Source: Polaribacter filamentus | Lineage (GTDB): Bacteria; Bacteroidota; Bacteroidia; Flavobacteriales; Flavobacteriaceae | Length of the DNA: 64,000 nt | Direction: 5' to 3' | Assembly (NCBI RefSeq): GCF_002943715.1 | Contig: NZ_MQUA01000013.1 | Location: forward strand, 62,001 to 126,000 | Shown here: positions 1 to 9,478 of the stretch, in pieces | How the letters are laid out: each line of letters opens with the position of its first letter | Numbering within the stretch: position 1 is the first letter of the stretch | Position numbers and translations under genes: made by a program | The notes under the pieces: generated by a model | What the model was told of the DNA's origin: nothing | Database searches by the model: none | Seen by the model: the letters and a program-made list of their open reading frames with translations, nothing else

Positions 1-3000
1 TGCGTTAAAATCAGAAACACCTAATTTTTGTAAATGCCCAAAACCAGTGGCAATATGTTGTGTAATATAAATACTTTCATATCTACTGCCTTTAAACCAA
101 GGAAATCCACCAGAATTCATCTGCATATCTTGCAACTTATTGATGGCTTTTTCTTTTTCGTTTTTCATTTTCGTCAAATCGAGCAATATCGCAATCCTTT
201 TCTTTTGTTCAGTTTCTGATTGTGCATCTCTTAACCAAGGAGTTTCTTGAATAATCAATGACTTTAATTCTTGATTTTTCTCTAAATTCGATAAAAGTGC
301 ATCCGAGGACGCCCAAGAATTAAACACTTCTTGAATCTTCGGATTTGAATTTGCCACAAAACTAGCTAACGTGTTTGCATAAAGGCGAGAGAAGGTTTGT
401 TCTGCACATTCATAAGGATATTCCATTAAATATGGCAAAGATTGAATGGCATACCAAACAGGATTCGATGTCATTTCTAGCGTTAATTTGTGATTTTTTA
501 AAGTTGTTGAATTAGAGTTTTTCAATTTATCCAACGTAAAGGTTTTGGTTTCATTTGCCCGAATCCACATAGAAAGTGTTTCGGTAACTAACATTCTATT
601 TGATAAAACAGGCAACACATTTTGTTCTCCATCAGAAAAATCGCCGGCTTTTGCAACAATTTTATATTGAACAGCTTGCACCGTTTCCGGAATCGATAAA
701 TTCCAAGAAACATTTGTATTGCCTTCTTTATCAACTTTGAAACTTTTAGTAGCATTTGTGTTTTGTAATTCAGTATTTATTTCTTTCCCAGTAATAGGAT
801 CCGTTAAAATTAATTTAGCTACACCGCTTAATTGATTATTTGTTAAGTTGGTAATTTTCGCGCTCAATGTAATAGTATCTTTTTCACGTAAAAAACGAGG
901 CGCATTTGGCACTACCATTAATTCTTTTTGAGTAACCGTTTGCAAGGTTTTACTTGCTGATTTTAAATCTTTAGAATGTGCTAACAATTGCAATTTCCAT
1001 CTTGTTAAAGCTTCTGGCATTGTAAAATTGAAACTTATTTTCCCGTTTTCATCCGTTTTTAATTGTGGGAAAAAGAAAGCCGTTTCTTTAAAGTTTTTAC
1101 GAGCTTGTACTTTTGATAATTCCTTATCTAGCTTTGCCAAGCCAGCTTTTGTAGTGATAATTATAACTCCGTTTACTGCTTTTGCACCATAAAGTGATGT
1201 GGCAGCGGCATCCTTTAAAACTTGAATTTCTGCAATATCATTTTCATTTAAATTGAATTTATCAACAAGTACACCATCAACAATATACAAAGGTTGATTT
1301 TCTCCAGAAATTGATGAGTTTCCTCTAATTTTAACAAAAGGAATATTCTCAGAATTTTCACTTTCTTCAATCATAACTCCAGCTACTTTTCCTTTTAATA
1401 AACTTAAACTCCCAGTTATAGATTCTTTTTTTTGAGTTCCATAACCAACAACTACAACTTCATCTAAATTACTTTCATCAGCTTCTAATTTGAGATCTAA
1501 GTTTGTTTGTTTACTTATAGTAATTTCTTGAGATTTAAATCCTAAATAACTAACTATCAAAACATCCCCAGTTTTAATTTTAATGGAATAGTTGCCATCA
1601 AAATCTGTTTGTGTTCCAAAAGTTGTTCCGCTAATTTGAACGTTAACTCCAGGCAAAGGTTCTCCATTTTTATCAGCTATAAAGCCAGTAATTGTTCCGT
1701 CAAAATCAGTTCTAGAACTATCTATTTTTCTTCTGGTAGTTCTTAAATATTGTTGATTGATCCAGCGATTATTGTTGAAGCTAAAGCCAAACCAGTTATA
1801 CGTGTCATTGCCAATTGAAGGAAATGCATAATAATTTCTTTCTATATTTCTGATATTGAAATACGTGTTATCAAAACTTTTATTTGCGCGACTAACATTA
1901 TAAGAATAGTAACTTGGTTTTGGAGTTATTGGGTTAAATTGCCAATTATGAGATTTAAATTCATCTAAAGAAGCATCATACATAGAAGCTAAAACTTCTG
2001 CAACAACAGCATCATTTTTGTCATTTTTAACGGTAAAACTCCAAGTCTCATTTGCTTCGGGTTGTAATTTATCCCTGAAAATATTCGTGCTAATTTCTAT
2101 ACTTTCTTGTTTTTCAGGAACACTAATTAATAAGTTTCCGCTTTCAAAATAATTATAGTTCACAAAGTGATATTTAATGGCAAAGCCACCAAGATCTTCT
2201 TTTTTTACGGGAATTTTAATTGTTTTTGAATCGTTTTTTAACTTCACAAAACAGGTTTCTATAATTTTATGATCCTTTTCAATTTGAACAACAACCGTCA
2301 TATCTTTTGAAGCTGAGCTAATTTGGACTTCAACAGCATCACCAATTGAATAAAAAGTTTTATTGGTATTAATGTCAAACAAAGAATTATCAGCAACTTC
2401 TTTTTCTTTGTATGAGAAAAGTGTTATTCTTTTTTCGTCTTTTACTTCTTGATTAAATTTGTCTTTACTTTCTAAAACAGCAATATATTTTCCAGAAACC
2501 CAGGTATCTATATCTTTTAAAATGATTTCTTTGGATGTTGAAGTGTCAAAGTTTTCGCTAAAAACAAGGGCTCCTTTTTTCCAGTTTTTTTCATCACTTT
2601 CATCATCTGTATAAGGTTCATTGGGAAAGAGTTTTCTAAACTCATTTTCAGAAATATCTTGATAATCAGGAGCAGGCCAAGATCTTTTTCTTTGCGGTGT
2701 TTTTGGCGCTTGTAATTTGTAAATTTTCACCGCTCCCGTTGCAGCAACAAACTCATCATTTAAATTTTTAGTATCAATTTTTAGAATGTTGTCATTTGTG
2801 TTTTTGTCAATTTCGGCATCCAAAGAAATAGAAGCAAGTAAACTGTGATATCCTATTTTTACAAAGCTTGTCGCGCTTCTTGTCTCTCCATTTATATCGG
2901 TAACATCCGCAGTAATTTCATAGGTAAAAACAGGAAGATTTTCCTTAGAAACGGTTTCGTCAGGAATTGCTTTAAAAGTTATATAAAAATTACCTGATGC

Positions 3001-5082
3001 ATCTGTAATGCTTTCACCATTCGTAATTTCCTGAGAATTTGAAGTAGGGTTTGGTCTGTACCAATAATACCAACTAGGATATTGTACTTTTCTATGCACT
3101 CTATAAACTACTTTTGCATCTGTAATATTTGCGCCAGAAAAGGCTTTTGCAAAACCATTTACCTTAACAGAATCATTGATTTTAAAACTTTCTGTAACAG
3201 GTTTAAATTCGGTTTCAAACTTGGGTCTTTTGTATTCTTCTACAGAAAACCGTACTTCATTATCGTAGTCAAAATCAAAATTGGTATTGTCATAAAAGGA
3301 GCTGTCATGTGCTATGCTTTCATCAACTTCAATAGAAAACTCGCCTGTTAAACCATTATTCGGAATAGTAAATTCGCCAGCAACAGAGCCAAATTCGTTT
3401 AGTTTTAAATCTAACGATGCTATTTTTTGATTGTTAACATCAAATAAAGCAACTTCTACAAATTCGTTTGTAAAAACGTCAGATTTATCGCCTTGTTTTT
3501 TAAGTATAATTGCTTTAAAATAAACAGTTTGTCCTGGTCTATAAATACTTCTATCCGTAAAAATAAAAGGTTTTATGTTGATTTCTTTAGTATTATCTTG
3601 ATAGGTATTTCGATCATTTTTATAAAAATAATGAGAACCAAAATAAGCGAAATCATTTTTAGTTTTTACTGTAATATCACAATCAACATACGTATATTTA
3701 TTTTTAAACGTGGCAAATCCGTTTTTGTCTGTAGTTAGATATTGATTTATAAAACCACTGTTAGTTCTATTAGGATTTGTAATATGTATTTCAGCTTTTT
3801 TTATAGGATTTCCCGCATTTCTATTCACAATTTGATACTGGTAGTGATCGTCAAAATTGTTTTCAATTAAGGTTAAATTTGTAACCTGAATTTGTGCTGT
3901 TCCGTAAATGGAATTTTCTTGTAAATCTTCACTTTCTGATGCAAGAATTAAATACATTCCGTTTTCAAATTTTGGAACAAGTACTTCAGTCGTGTGTTGT
4001 AAATAATCGTGTTCATTTCTAAGTTGATGTTGCCAATTTGTAACCTTTTCTTGCTTGCTAATAAATGTTTTTTTATCTTCTAACTTGTGTAATTTATTAA
4101 AGAATTCAAGTTTGTTTTGATTGATTTTATATGCTGTAAAAAATAATTTTTCAACATTTTTATACCTTACTAATAGTCTTGAAGTATGATGTATAGGAAT
4201 ATATTCTTCGGCAATAATAGAAAGTGTTTTTTGCTCAATTTGAGCTTTTAAAAGGGTACACTTTTCAGCGCCAAAACTTTTAGGAAATTGTTTGATTGTT
4301 TCATCACAAATAGCAATTGCTTCTTTATTTTTAAAGCGATCTTTAGTGTTTTCTGCTGATGATGAATTTGCTTTATTTCTGTAACTATTTGCAATTTCAA
4401 AAGCATACAAAGCACTCGCTTCATGATTTTTAAATTGTTCTTTGGATGTAATTAAACTTGACAGTAAAATATTTTCTGAATCATTAAAAGTTGCATGTTG
4501 CTTCACGAAATTCAACCGTTGAATATCAATCTCTGCTAGCGCATTTTTATTGTTCTCTTTTAAATGAAAAGCAATTATTTTTTGATATATTTTTAGTGCA
4601 TTCAATTGTAAAGACAAACTATCTTTTGATATTATTTTTAATTCAGAAAATGTTTTTACATCACCCAAAAAAGAAGCGTCATCAATAATAAATTTATACG
4701 CAGGACTTGTAATAGACGTTTCGGTTGTTTTATAAAATTGTAAACTGTTGTTAGCTAAAAAATCAAACAGTGTTGGTCTGAAAATCTTAGATTCAATGTT
4801 GATTTGTAATATATCTGAAAAAGCTGTTATTTCTATTTTTTGAAGCTGATCAGCATTTTGTAAAGAGGCTTCAAAATAACAATGAATTTCTTTAAATAAG
4901 GTGTCTAAATCCCACGTTCTAAAATCTTCTGAATCAACCTTATTTTCAGTTTTAGTTCTATTGTAAAACTGATATCTATTTTCATTAAAATAGTGCCAAT
5001 ATAAATTAGCTAAAACATTTTCTAACACGTTTTTTGTAGGGAAATCACTTTTAGCAATATGCTCTTTAAAACTATTGATTAC
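1..5082 (-). pseudogene. Alpha-2-macroglobulin family protein with TonB-plug module, 3' part (interrupted by IS982; runs off window)
   Basis: This is the main body of a giant cell-envelope protein, open from the insertion site to the window edge with no stop. Reading from 5082 downwards there is a helical N-terminal region, MG/MG2-like beta-sandwich repeats (about 4200-1800), a CarboxypepD_reg-like domain (about 1715-1530), a TonB-receptor plug-like domain with DEVVVVGYG and LYIVDG motifs (about 1500-1150), then the A2M core (from about 1100). The bait/thioester region reads PYECAEQ, with CAEQ encoded at 397-408; this is the CxEQ thioester motif of bacterial A2Ms. Such proteins are thought to trap proteases in the envelope. 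No beta-barrel follows the plug, so it is not a transporter. The gene continues upstream at 6072-6324 across the IS element; frame is conserved on both sides. As it stands it lacks a start codon and signal peptide. Confidence 0.85.
5075..5082. repeat. Target-site duplication, left copy
   Basis: The 8-mer TTGATTAC directly abuts the left inverted repeat of the IS982 element and is repeated at 6065-6072. Duplications of 6-9 bp are usual for this family. Confidence 0.88.
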
Positions 5083-6064
5083 ACCCGTTGTGCATTATAA
5101 ATAGTTAAAAAAAGTTATTCATTTGACTATTAAAAGTCGTATATTTAATTGACAATCAATCGATTAAATACGATGAATAACTTTAGAGCAAATTACGATA
5201 AAATTTTAGAAGTCTTAGCCACAATTACAGAAAAGGAACAATTTTTACGTCAAAACAGGAAACCAAAACTAAAAGACATTGAATTAATCGCTATGAATTT
5301 AACAGCAGAATATATGGGTATAGACAGTGAATGTCAGTTGTTTCGGGATATTCCAGAATATTTGTTTGCTAAAATAGAGCGATCAGTTTACAATAAACGG
5401 AAGCGAAAATTATTTTTTGCCATTGAATTTATAAGAACTCAACTCTCCAATAAGTTCACGGAGTTTGAAAACTATTATGTAGTAGATAGTATGCCTTTGG
5501 AGATTGTAAAACTCTCAAGAAGCGGGAGAAGTAAAGTTTGTAAAGAGTACTTTTATTCAGCCCCAAATAGAGGTTATTGTGCTAGTCAAAACATGCATTA
5601 TTATGGCTATAAAATACATGCTGTTTGTTCTATTGATGGCGTGTTTAAAAGTTTTGATATTAGCAAAGCTTCTGTACATGATATTCATTATTTAAAAGAC
5701 ATTAAAAATCAGTTTAATAACTGTGTGGTTTTAGGGGACAAAGGATACCTAAGTGCGGACTATCAGTTAGATTTATTTGAGAGTAAACAAATTAAATTAG
5801 AAGTTCCAATGCGTAAAAATCAACAGAATTACAAAAAACAAACGTATATTTTTAGGAAGAAAAGAAAACGAATTGAGACCTTGTTTTCTCAACTTTGTGA
5901 CCAGTTTAAAATACGGAATAATTATGCGAAAACTTTTGAAGGTTTTAAGACAAGAATTCTCTCAAAATTAACAGCACTAACTATCATTCAATACATTAAC
6001 AAATTTGTTTTTAATAGGAATATAAACAATTTAAAAGTCAATATTGTTTAAATGCACAACGGGT
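5083..6064 (+). mobile_element. IS982-family insertion sequence, complete, 982 bp
   Basis: The element carries one transposase gene and ends in perfect 14-bp terminal inverted repeats ACCCGTTGTGCATT, beginning with ACCC as IS982 elements do, flanked by an 8-bp direct duplication. It sits inside the alpha-2-macroglobulin gene, with the transposase opposite to the host gene. Intact ends, intact transposase and a perfect target duplication indicate a recent insertion. Element plus duplication is 990 bp, a multiple of three, so the host reading frame is the same on both sides. Confidence 0.93.
5173..6051 (+). CDS. IS982 family transposase
   Basis: A 292-residue DDE transposase. The three catalytic acidic residues are visible: D105 in VVDSMP, D189 in LGDKGY and E235 in KRIETLFSQ; the YYGYKIH segment and the C-terminal KTFEGFKTRILSKLTALTI block are characteristic of the IS982 family. 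I start at the ATG at 5173 (MNNFRANYDK) rather than at the in-frame TTG at 5149, because IS982 transposases usually begin with a similar MNN segment and run to about 290 residues. It seems full length and probably active. Confidence 0.93.
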   Translation: MNNFRANYDKILEVLATITEKEQFLRQNRKPKLKDIELIAMNLTAEYMGIDSECQLFRDIPEYLFAKIERSVYNKRKRKLFFAIEFIRTQLSNKFTEFENYYVVDSMPLEIVKLSRSGRSKVCKEYFYSAPNRGYCASQNMHYYGYKIHAVCSIDGVFKSFDISKASVHDIHYLKDIKNQFNNCVVLGDKGYLSADYQLDLFESKQIKLEVPMRKNQQNYKKQTYIFRKKRKRIETLFSQLCDQFKIRNNYAKTFEGFKTRILSKLTALTIIQYINKFVFNRNINNLKVNIV

Positions 6065-6324
6065 TTGATTACTTTTAATTGCGCATCTTTCTCTAAAGTT
6101 AAAGCGAACTTACTTTTATAAAAAAGTGATTTTATGATATTAGGAGAATTACTTGCATTAGCAGCTTTTTCGTAGATTTCATCCACAATTTTTAATGCTG
6201 ATTTTGGCAAACCATCAACTTCAAATTTTTCTACTTCAAGCCAAAGCTCGTCATAATTATTTTGACCATTTACAGATATAGAAAACAAGAAAATCAATAA
6301 TAGGGTTGTAGTAATTTTTTTCAT
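6031..6324 (-). pseudogene. Alpha-2-macroglobulin gene, 5' fragment truncated by the IS
   Basis: This encodes the signal peptide (MKKITTTLLLIFLFSISVNG, then Q) and the first ~84 residues of the protein continued at 5082. Host sequence ends at 6065-6072, after QLKVI; the last residues before the stop at 6031 are read from the IS end. Removing the 990-bp insertion would restore QLKVINSFKEHIAKSDF in one open frame. The fragment alone would give a short exported helical peptide with no evident function. Confidence 0.88.
6065..6072. repeat. Target-site duplication, right copy
   Basis: Second copy of TTGATTAC, immediately after the right inverted repeat of the IS982 element. Confidence 0.88.
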
Positions 6325-6449
6325 AATCAGATTTTTTAATTTTCAAAGTCATTTTAATTAGTTTCAAATACCAAAAACTGTAATTTTAGTAGTTACTTTT
6401 TCAAACTAACTTTAGTTCTAAAGATACTTTATATTGTACAAAGCTTTTG

Positions 6450-6457
6450 TATTTTTG
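6450..6457 (+). promoter_or_regulatory. Candidate -7 promoter box for mpl
   Basis: TATTTTTG fits the Bacteroidota TAnnTTTG -7 consensus and lies 18 bp before the mpl start. There is no clear TTTG at the -33 position, so this is moderate evidence. Confidence 0.45.
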
Positions 6458-6475
6458 CATCTTAAAATTTGTTCA

Positions 6476-7828
6476 ATGATAATTCATTTTATTGCCATTG
6501 GTGGAAGTGCAATGCACAACTTAGCCATTGCGTTACACCAAAAAGGATACCAAGTTTCTGGAAGTGATGATACAATTCATGATCCATCAAAATCTAGATT
6601 AGAAAAATATGGATTGTTACCCGAAGAATTTGGCTGGTTTCCTGAGAAAATAGCATCAAAATTAAATGTGATTATTTTAGGAATGCATGCTAAAAAAAAT
6701 AATCCTGAATTATTAAAAGCGCAGGAATTAGGTCTTAAAATATATTCTTATCCTGAGTTCTTGTATGAGCAATCTATAAATAAAACACGCGTTGTTATTG
6801 GTGGTTCTCATGGTAAAACTACGATTACTTCGATGATTTTACATGCATTAAACTATCATGAAAAAGCAGTAGATTATATGGTTGGCGCTCAATTAGAAGG
6901 CTTTGAAACTATGGTTCATTTAACCAATGAAAATGATTTTATTGTTTTAGAAGGTGATGAATATTTGAGTTCGCCAATTGATATGCGTCCAAAATTTCAT
7001 TTATACAAACCAAATATAGCGTTGTTAAGTGGCGTTGCCTGGGATCATATTAATGTTTTTCCGACGTTCGAGAATTATGTTGAGCAGTTTAAAATTTTTA
7101 CAGATTCCATGATAGATGGCGGAAGTATGGTGTATAACATTGAAGATGAAATTGTAAAAGATGTTGTAGAATCTTCGGAGAATCATATTAAAAAATATCC
7201 TTATAAAACGCCAGAACATTTTATTGAAAACGGAATTACCTACATAGAAACCGCAGAGGGAAATTTACCTTTAGAGATTTTCGGAAAACACAATCTTCAA
7301 AATTTAGCAGGTGCAAAATGGATTTGCCAGCATATGGGAATTGATGAAGACGATTTTTATGAGGCAATTGTAAGTTTTAAAGGCGCAAGTAAACGTTTAG
7401 AAAAAATTGCAGAAAGTGATTCAACGGTTATTTTTAAAGATTTTGCACATTCGCCAAGTAAAGTTGCGGCAACTACAAAAGCGGTAAAAGAACAACATGC
7501 AGAAAGAACAGTTTTAGCTTGTTTAGAGTTGCATACGTATTCTAGTTTAAATGCAGAATTTTTATCAGAATACAAAGGTGCATTAGATTTTGCTGATAAA
7601 GCGGTTGTTTTTTATTCTCCGCATGCAGTAAAAATTAAGCAATTAGAAGAAGTTACAGCACAGCAAATTGCAAATGCTTTTCAAAGAGATGATTTGGTTA
7701 TTTATACAAATCCGCAAGAATTTAAAAATTATTTATTTAGTCAAAATTTAATAAATTCGGCAGTCGTTTTAATGAGTTCTGGTAATTATGGTGGTTTAGA
7801 TTTTGAGGAGGTTAAGAGTTTGGTGTAG
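6476..7828 (+). CDS. mpl: UDP-N-acetylmuramate:L-alanyl-gamma-D-glutamyl-meso-diaminopimelate ligase (murein peptide ligase)
   Basis: Cytoplasmic Mur-ligase paralogue that reattaches the recovered tripeptide to UDP-MurNAc in peptidoglycan recycling. The N-terminal Rossmann segment IHFIAIGGSAMHNLAIAL replaces the MurC pattern, and the ATP-binding P-loop GGSHGKTT is at about residues 109-116, followed by the LEGDEY Mur motif and the HSPSK segment of the C-terminal domain. At 450 residues it has the usual length. I chose the ATG at 6476; an upstream in-frame ATG at 6434 would add 14 poorly matching residues and would overlap the promoter box. Its 3' end overlaps the end of a remnant gene on the other strand. 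Confidence 0.94.
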   Translation: MIIHFIAIGGSAMHNLAIALHQKGYQVSGSDDTIHDPSKSRLEKYGLLPEEFGWFPEKIASKLNVIILGMHAKKNNPELLKAQELGLKIYSYPEFLYEQSINKTRVVIGGSHGKTTITSMILHALNYHEKAVDYMVGAQLEGFETMVHLTNENDFIVLEGDEYLSSPIDMRPKFHLYKPNIALLSGVAWDHINVFPTFENYVEQFKIFTDSMIDGGSMVYNIEDEIVKDVVESSENHIKKYPYKTPEHFIENGITYIETAEGNLPLEIFGKHNLQNLAGAKWICQHMGIDEDDFYEAIVSFKGASKRLEKIAESDSTVIFKDFAHSPSKVAATTKAVKEQHAERTVLACLELHTYSSLNAEFLSEYKGALDFADKAVVFYSPHAVKIKQLEEVTAQQIANAFQRDDLVIYTNPQEFKNYLFSQNLINSAVVLMSSGNYGGLDFEEVKSLV

Positions 7829-8071
7829 GTTTCTTTAACCCAACTTGAACTAATTTTTCTTTATACCAGTTTTTATCAGTAGTTCTTTTAATTAACCAAT
7901 TTCTATGATCCTTATTAAATAATGATTTGTAAATAATATCTAACCTACTTTTTATATTAAGTTTTCTTCCACTTCTTTTATGATGTCTGTTTCTTAGAGT
8001 TTTATTATGTTCTTCATGAGTAATCGTCAAACATTTTCCAATAAAAAAAGTGTCTCTTTATAAGTCATCAT
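7812..8071 (-). pseudogene. Collapsed remnant of a nucleotidyltransferase-like gene
   Basis: The start codons at 8071/8068 overlap the end of the kinase gene, as in a translationally coupled operon. With one T added to the T7 run (8043-8049) the product begins MMTYKETLFFIGKCLTI, which I associate from memory with flavobacterial nucleotidyltransferase-family proteins encoded next to PqqD/HPr-kinase genes. After about 25 residues it jumps to a basic segment (HHKRSGRKLNIKSRLDIIY...) that resembles the C-terminus of the same protein. The expected ~300 central residues are absent, so this looks like an internal deletion. Read literally, an open frame of 72 codons starts at a TTG at 8030. Family assignment is by recall and unverified; it could be an unrelated small basic protein. 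Confidence 0.45.
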
Positions 8072-9194
8072 TAAATATTTTGGTAATAGATGCAATCATT
8101 TTTTTATTATCGGAGTACGTTAATTGATAACATTTTAAACCTGCAAACCAATCTAAAAATAGTTGAGCATTTTCTTTTTTTGGTGATAACCAAGAATCAG
8201 GAACTAATTGCTGAAAAGCGTCAATATTAGAAATCTCTTTACAGCTTAATTCGGCATTTTTTTCATACTTAATAAAAACCAAATCATTACAAGGTAAGTG
8301 TGCGAAAAAATCATCATTATTTGGTTTTAAATAACGCACAATTTTATTTAATCTTATAAAGTTGTATTCTGCAGTGGTTGCTAATTCAGGATAAATAGGA
8401 AGCAACGTTTCTAGACTATTTTTCTTAATAGAAATAGCCGCAGGAAAACTATAAACTTCTTGTTTGTTTGCATCCATCGGCACAAAGTCATCAGCTAAAC
8501 AGGTAAAACCATTTGCTTGTAAAAGCGCTAAGGAAGTACTTTTACCATTGCCAGAATCCCCTAAAAAAAGCATAGATTTCTCGCCATTACTAATTGCAGA
8601 AGCATGAAAAACTCCCAACCATTCACTTTCTTTTTTTTGATGAATTTTCTGAATTAATTCCATAGAGAATTTTCCTTGAAAGAAATGAATATTCTGACTG
8701 CTCCAAGAACCAATAAATGTATTATTTACGTATAAAAAAATGTAATTATGGTTGATAAAAACTTCAAATTCATTTTGAAATTTGGTTACTTTATCAATAA
8801 CCAAATGTGCAAATTTGGGATGCACAAGAGAAAGTCCTTTTTCACTTAAAAAAGAAATCTTAAAAATAATATCATTGATTTTATAATACTTTATAAACTC
8901 AAAGTTTTTAGGTCTTTTTATATCTTTGTGATCATCATCTATTTCTGAATTTTTAGAAGTATTTCTAGTAAAAAACTTTTTTTCAAGCTCTAAAATTAAA
9001 TCGATCGTTTTATTTAAGGGAACAGCTAATTTTTTTGATAAAACGGTTGCGATTTCATGAACTGAAATCCCTTTATTTAATCTTTTTAGAATATCTGCTG
9101 TTGTATTTTCTAATACTACATATTCATTATTTTTTTCAAACCAAGTAATGGTTTTATCTTCAATAACTTTATAGAGTGCTGTTGTATTTTTCAT
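8058..9194 (-). CDS. PqqD-like (RRE) / HPr kinase-like fusion protein
   Basis: A 378-residue two-part protein. Residues ~10-75 have the winged-helix pattern of PqqD-type RiPP recognition elements (EYVVLENTTADILKRLNKG, then an ILELEKKF helix), which bind peptide leaders. Residues ~185-300 resemble the HprK/P kinase core: FHASAI, P-loop GDSGNGKST at 212-220, acidic DD at 235-236. In lasso-peptide clusters, HprK-like kinases phosphorylate the precursor peptide. It lacks the HPr-kinase N-terminal domain and no HPr is nearby. It lies downstream of a 55-residue peptide gene and a terminator and upstream of a nucleotidyltransferase remnant, which suggests peptide modification. The substrate is inferred. 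Confidence 0.8.
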   Translation of the reverse strand: MKNTTALYKVIEDKTITWFEKNNEYVVLENTTADILKRLNKGISVHEIATVLSKKLAVPLNKTIDLILELEKKFFTRNTSKNSEIDDDHKDIKRPKNFEFIKYYKINDIIFKISFLSEKGLSLVHPKFAHLVIDKVTKFQNEFEVFINHNYIFLYVNNTFIGSWSSQNIHFFQGKFSMELIQKIHQKKESEWLGVFHASAISNGEKSMLFLGDSGNGKSTSLALLQANGFTCLADDFVPMDANKQEVYSFPAAISIKKNSLETLLPIYPELATTAEYNFIRLNKIVRYLKPNNDDFFAHLPCNDLVFIKYEKNAELSCKEISNIDAFQQLVPDSWLSPKKENAQLFLDWFAGLKCYQLTYSDNKKMIASITKIFNDDL

Positions 9195-9233
9195 AAAGAA
9201 TAAAAGTAGTTATTTAGTGTTTATTAAAACAAT

Positions 9234-9260
9234 AAAACGCCTCATAAATTGAGACGTTTT
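9234..9260 (-). terminator. Rho-independent terminator or attenuator after the small peptide gene
   Basis: On the minus strand the stem AAAACG-u-CUCA pairs with UGAG-g-CGUUUU around an AUUUA loop, followed by a U-rich tail. It lies between the peptide gene and the kinase gene, so most transcripts of the peptide would end here and only read-through would reach the kinase. Confidence 0.75.
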
Positions 9261-9283
9261 ACAAATATTATGTGGTATTGAAT

Positions 9284-9451
9284 TTAGAATCCTGTACCTG
9301 GGGTTTCAGGGCTTTGCGCTTGTGCTTTCTGCGGATTCAAAATTAGATAAGTGCCAAGAGCAGTTAATGCAGCATATTTACCATAAAAGCCTATTTTTTT
9401 GATAGCATCCTTACGAGTAATTTCTTGTTTTAAGTTTTTTATGTTTTTCAT
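9284..9451 (-). CDS. 55-residue exported or precursor-like peptide, candidate substrate of the RRE/HprK kinase
   Basis: A small gene not obvious from length alone. The product begins MKNIKNLKQEITRKDAIKKI, continues with a hydrophobic segment (YAALTALGTYLIL), then NPQKAQAQ and ends SPETPGTGF. The AQA|Q site resembles a signal peptidase cleavage site, and the TRKDAIKK segment before the hydrophobic stretch is reminiscent of Tat signals but lacks two arginines. Alternatively residues 1-46 are a leader recognised by the PqqD-like domain and the Pro/Gly-rich tail is the core. The gene begins 27 bp after the T9SS gene on the same strand and is closed by a hairpin. Function unknown. Codon quality and context argue that it is real. 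Confidence 0.75.
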   Translation of the reverse strand: MKNIKNLKQEITRKDAIKKIGFYGKYAALTALGTYLILNPQKAQAQSPETPGTGF

Positions 9452-9478
9452 GATGTTTCGTATTTAAAATTCTCGTTT

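Noticed and set aside
7812..8030. A 72-codon gene starting at TTG as an intact small protein
   Set aside because: The start is poor, coding continues upstream to an ATG overlapping the kinase end after a one-base repair, and the content looks like the two ends of a larger protein.
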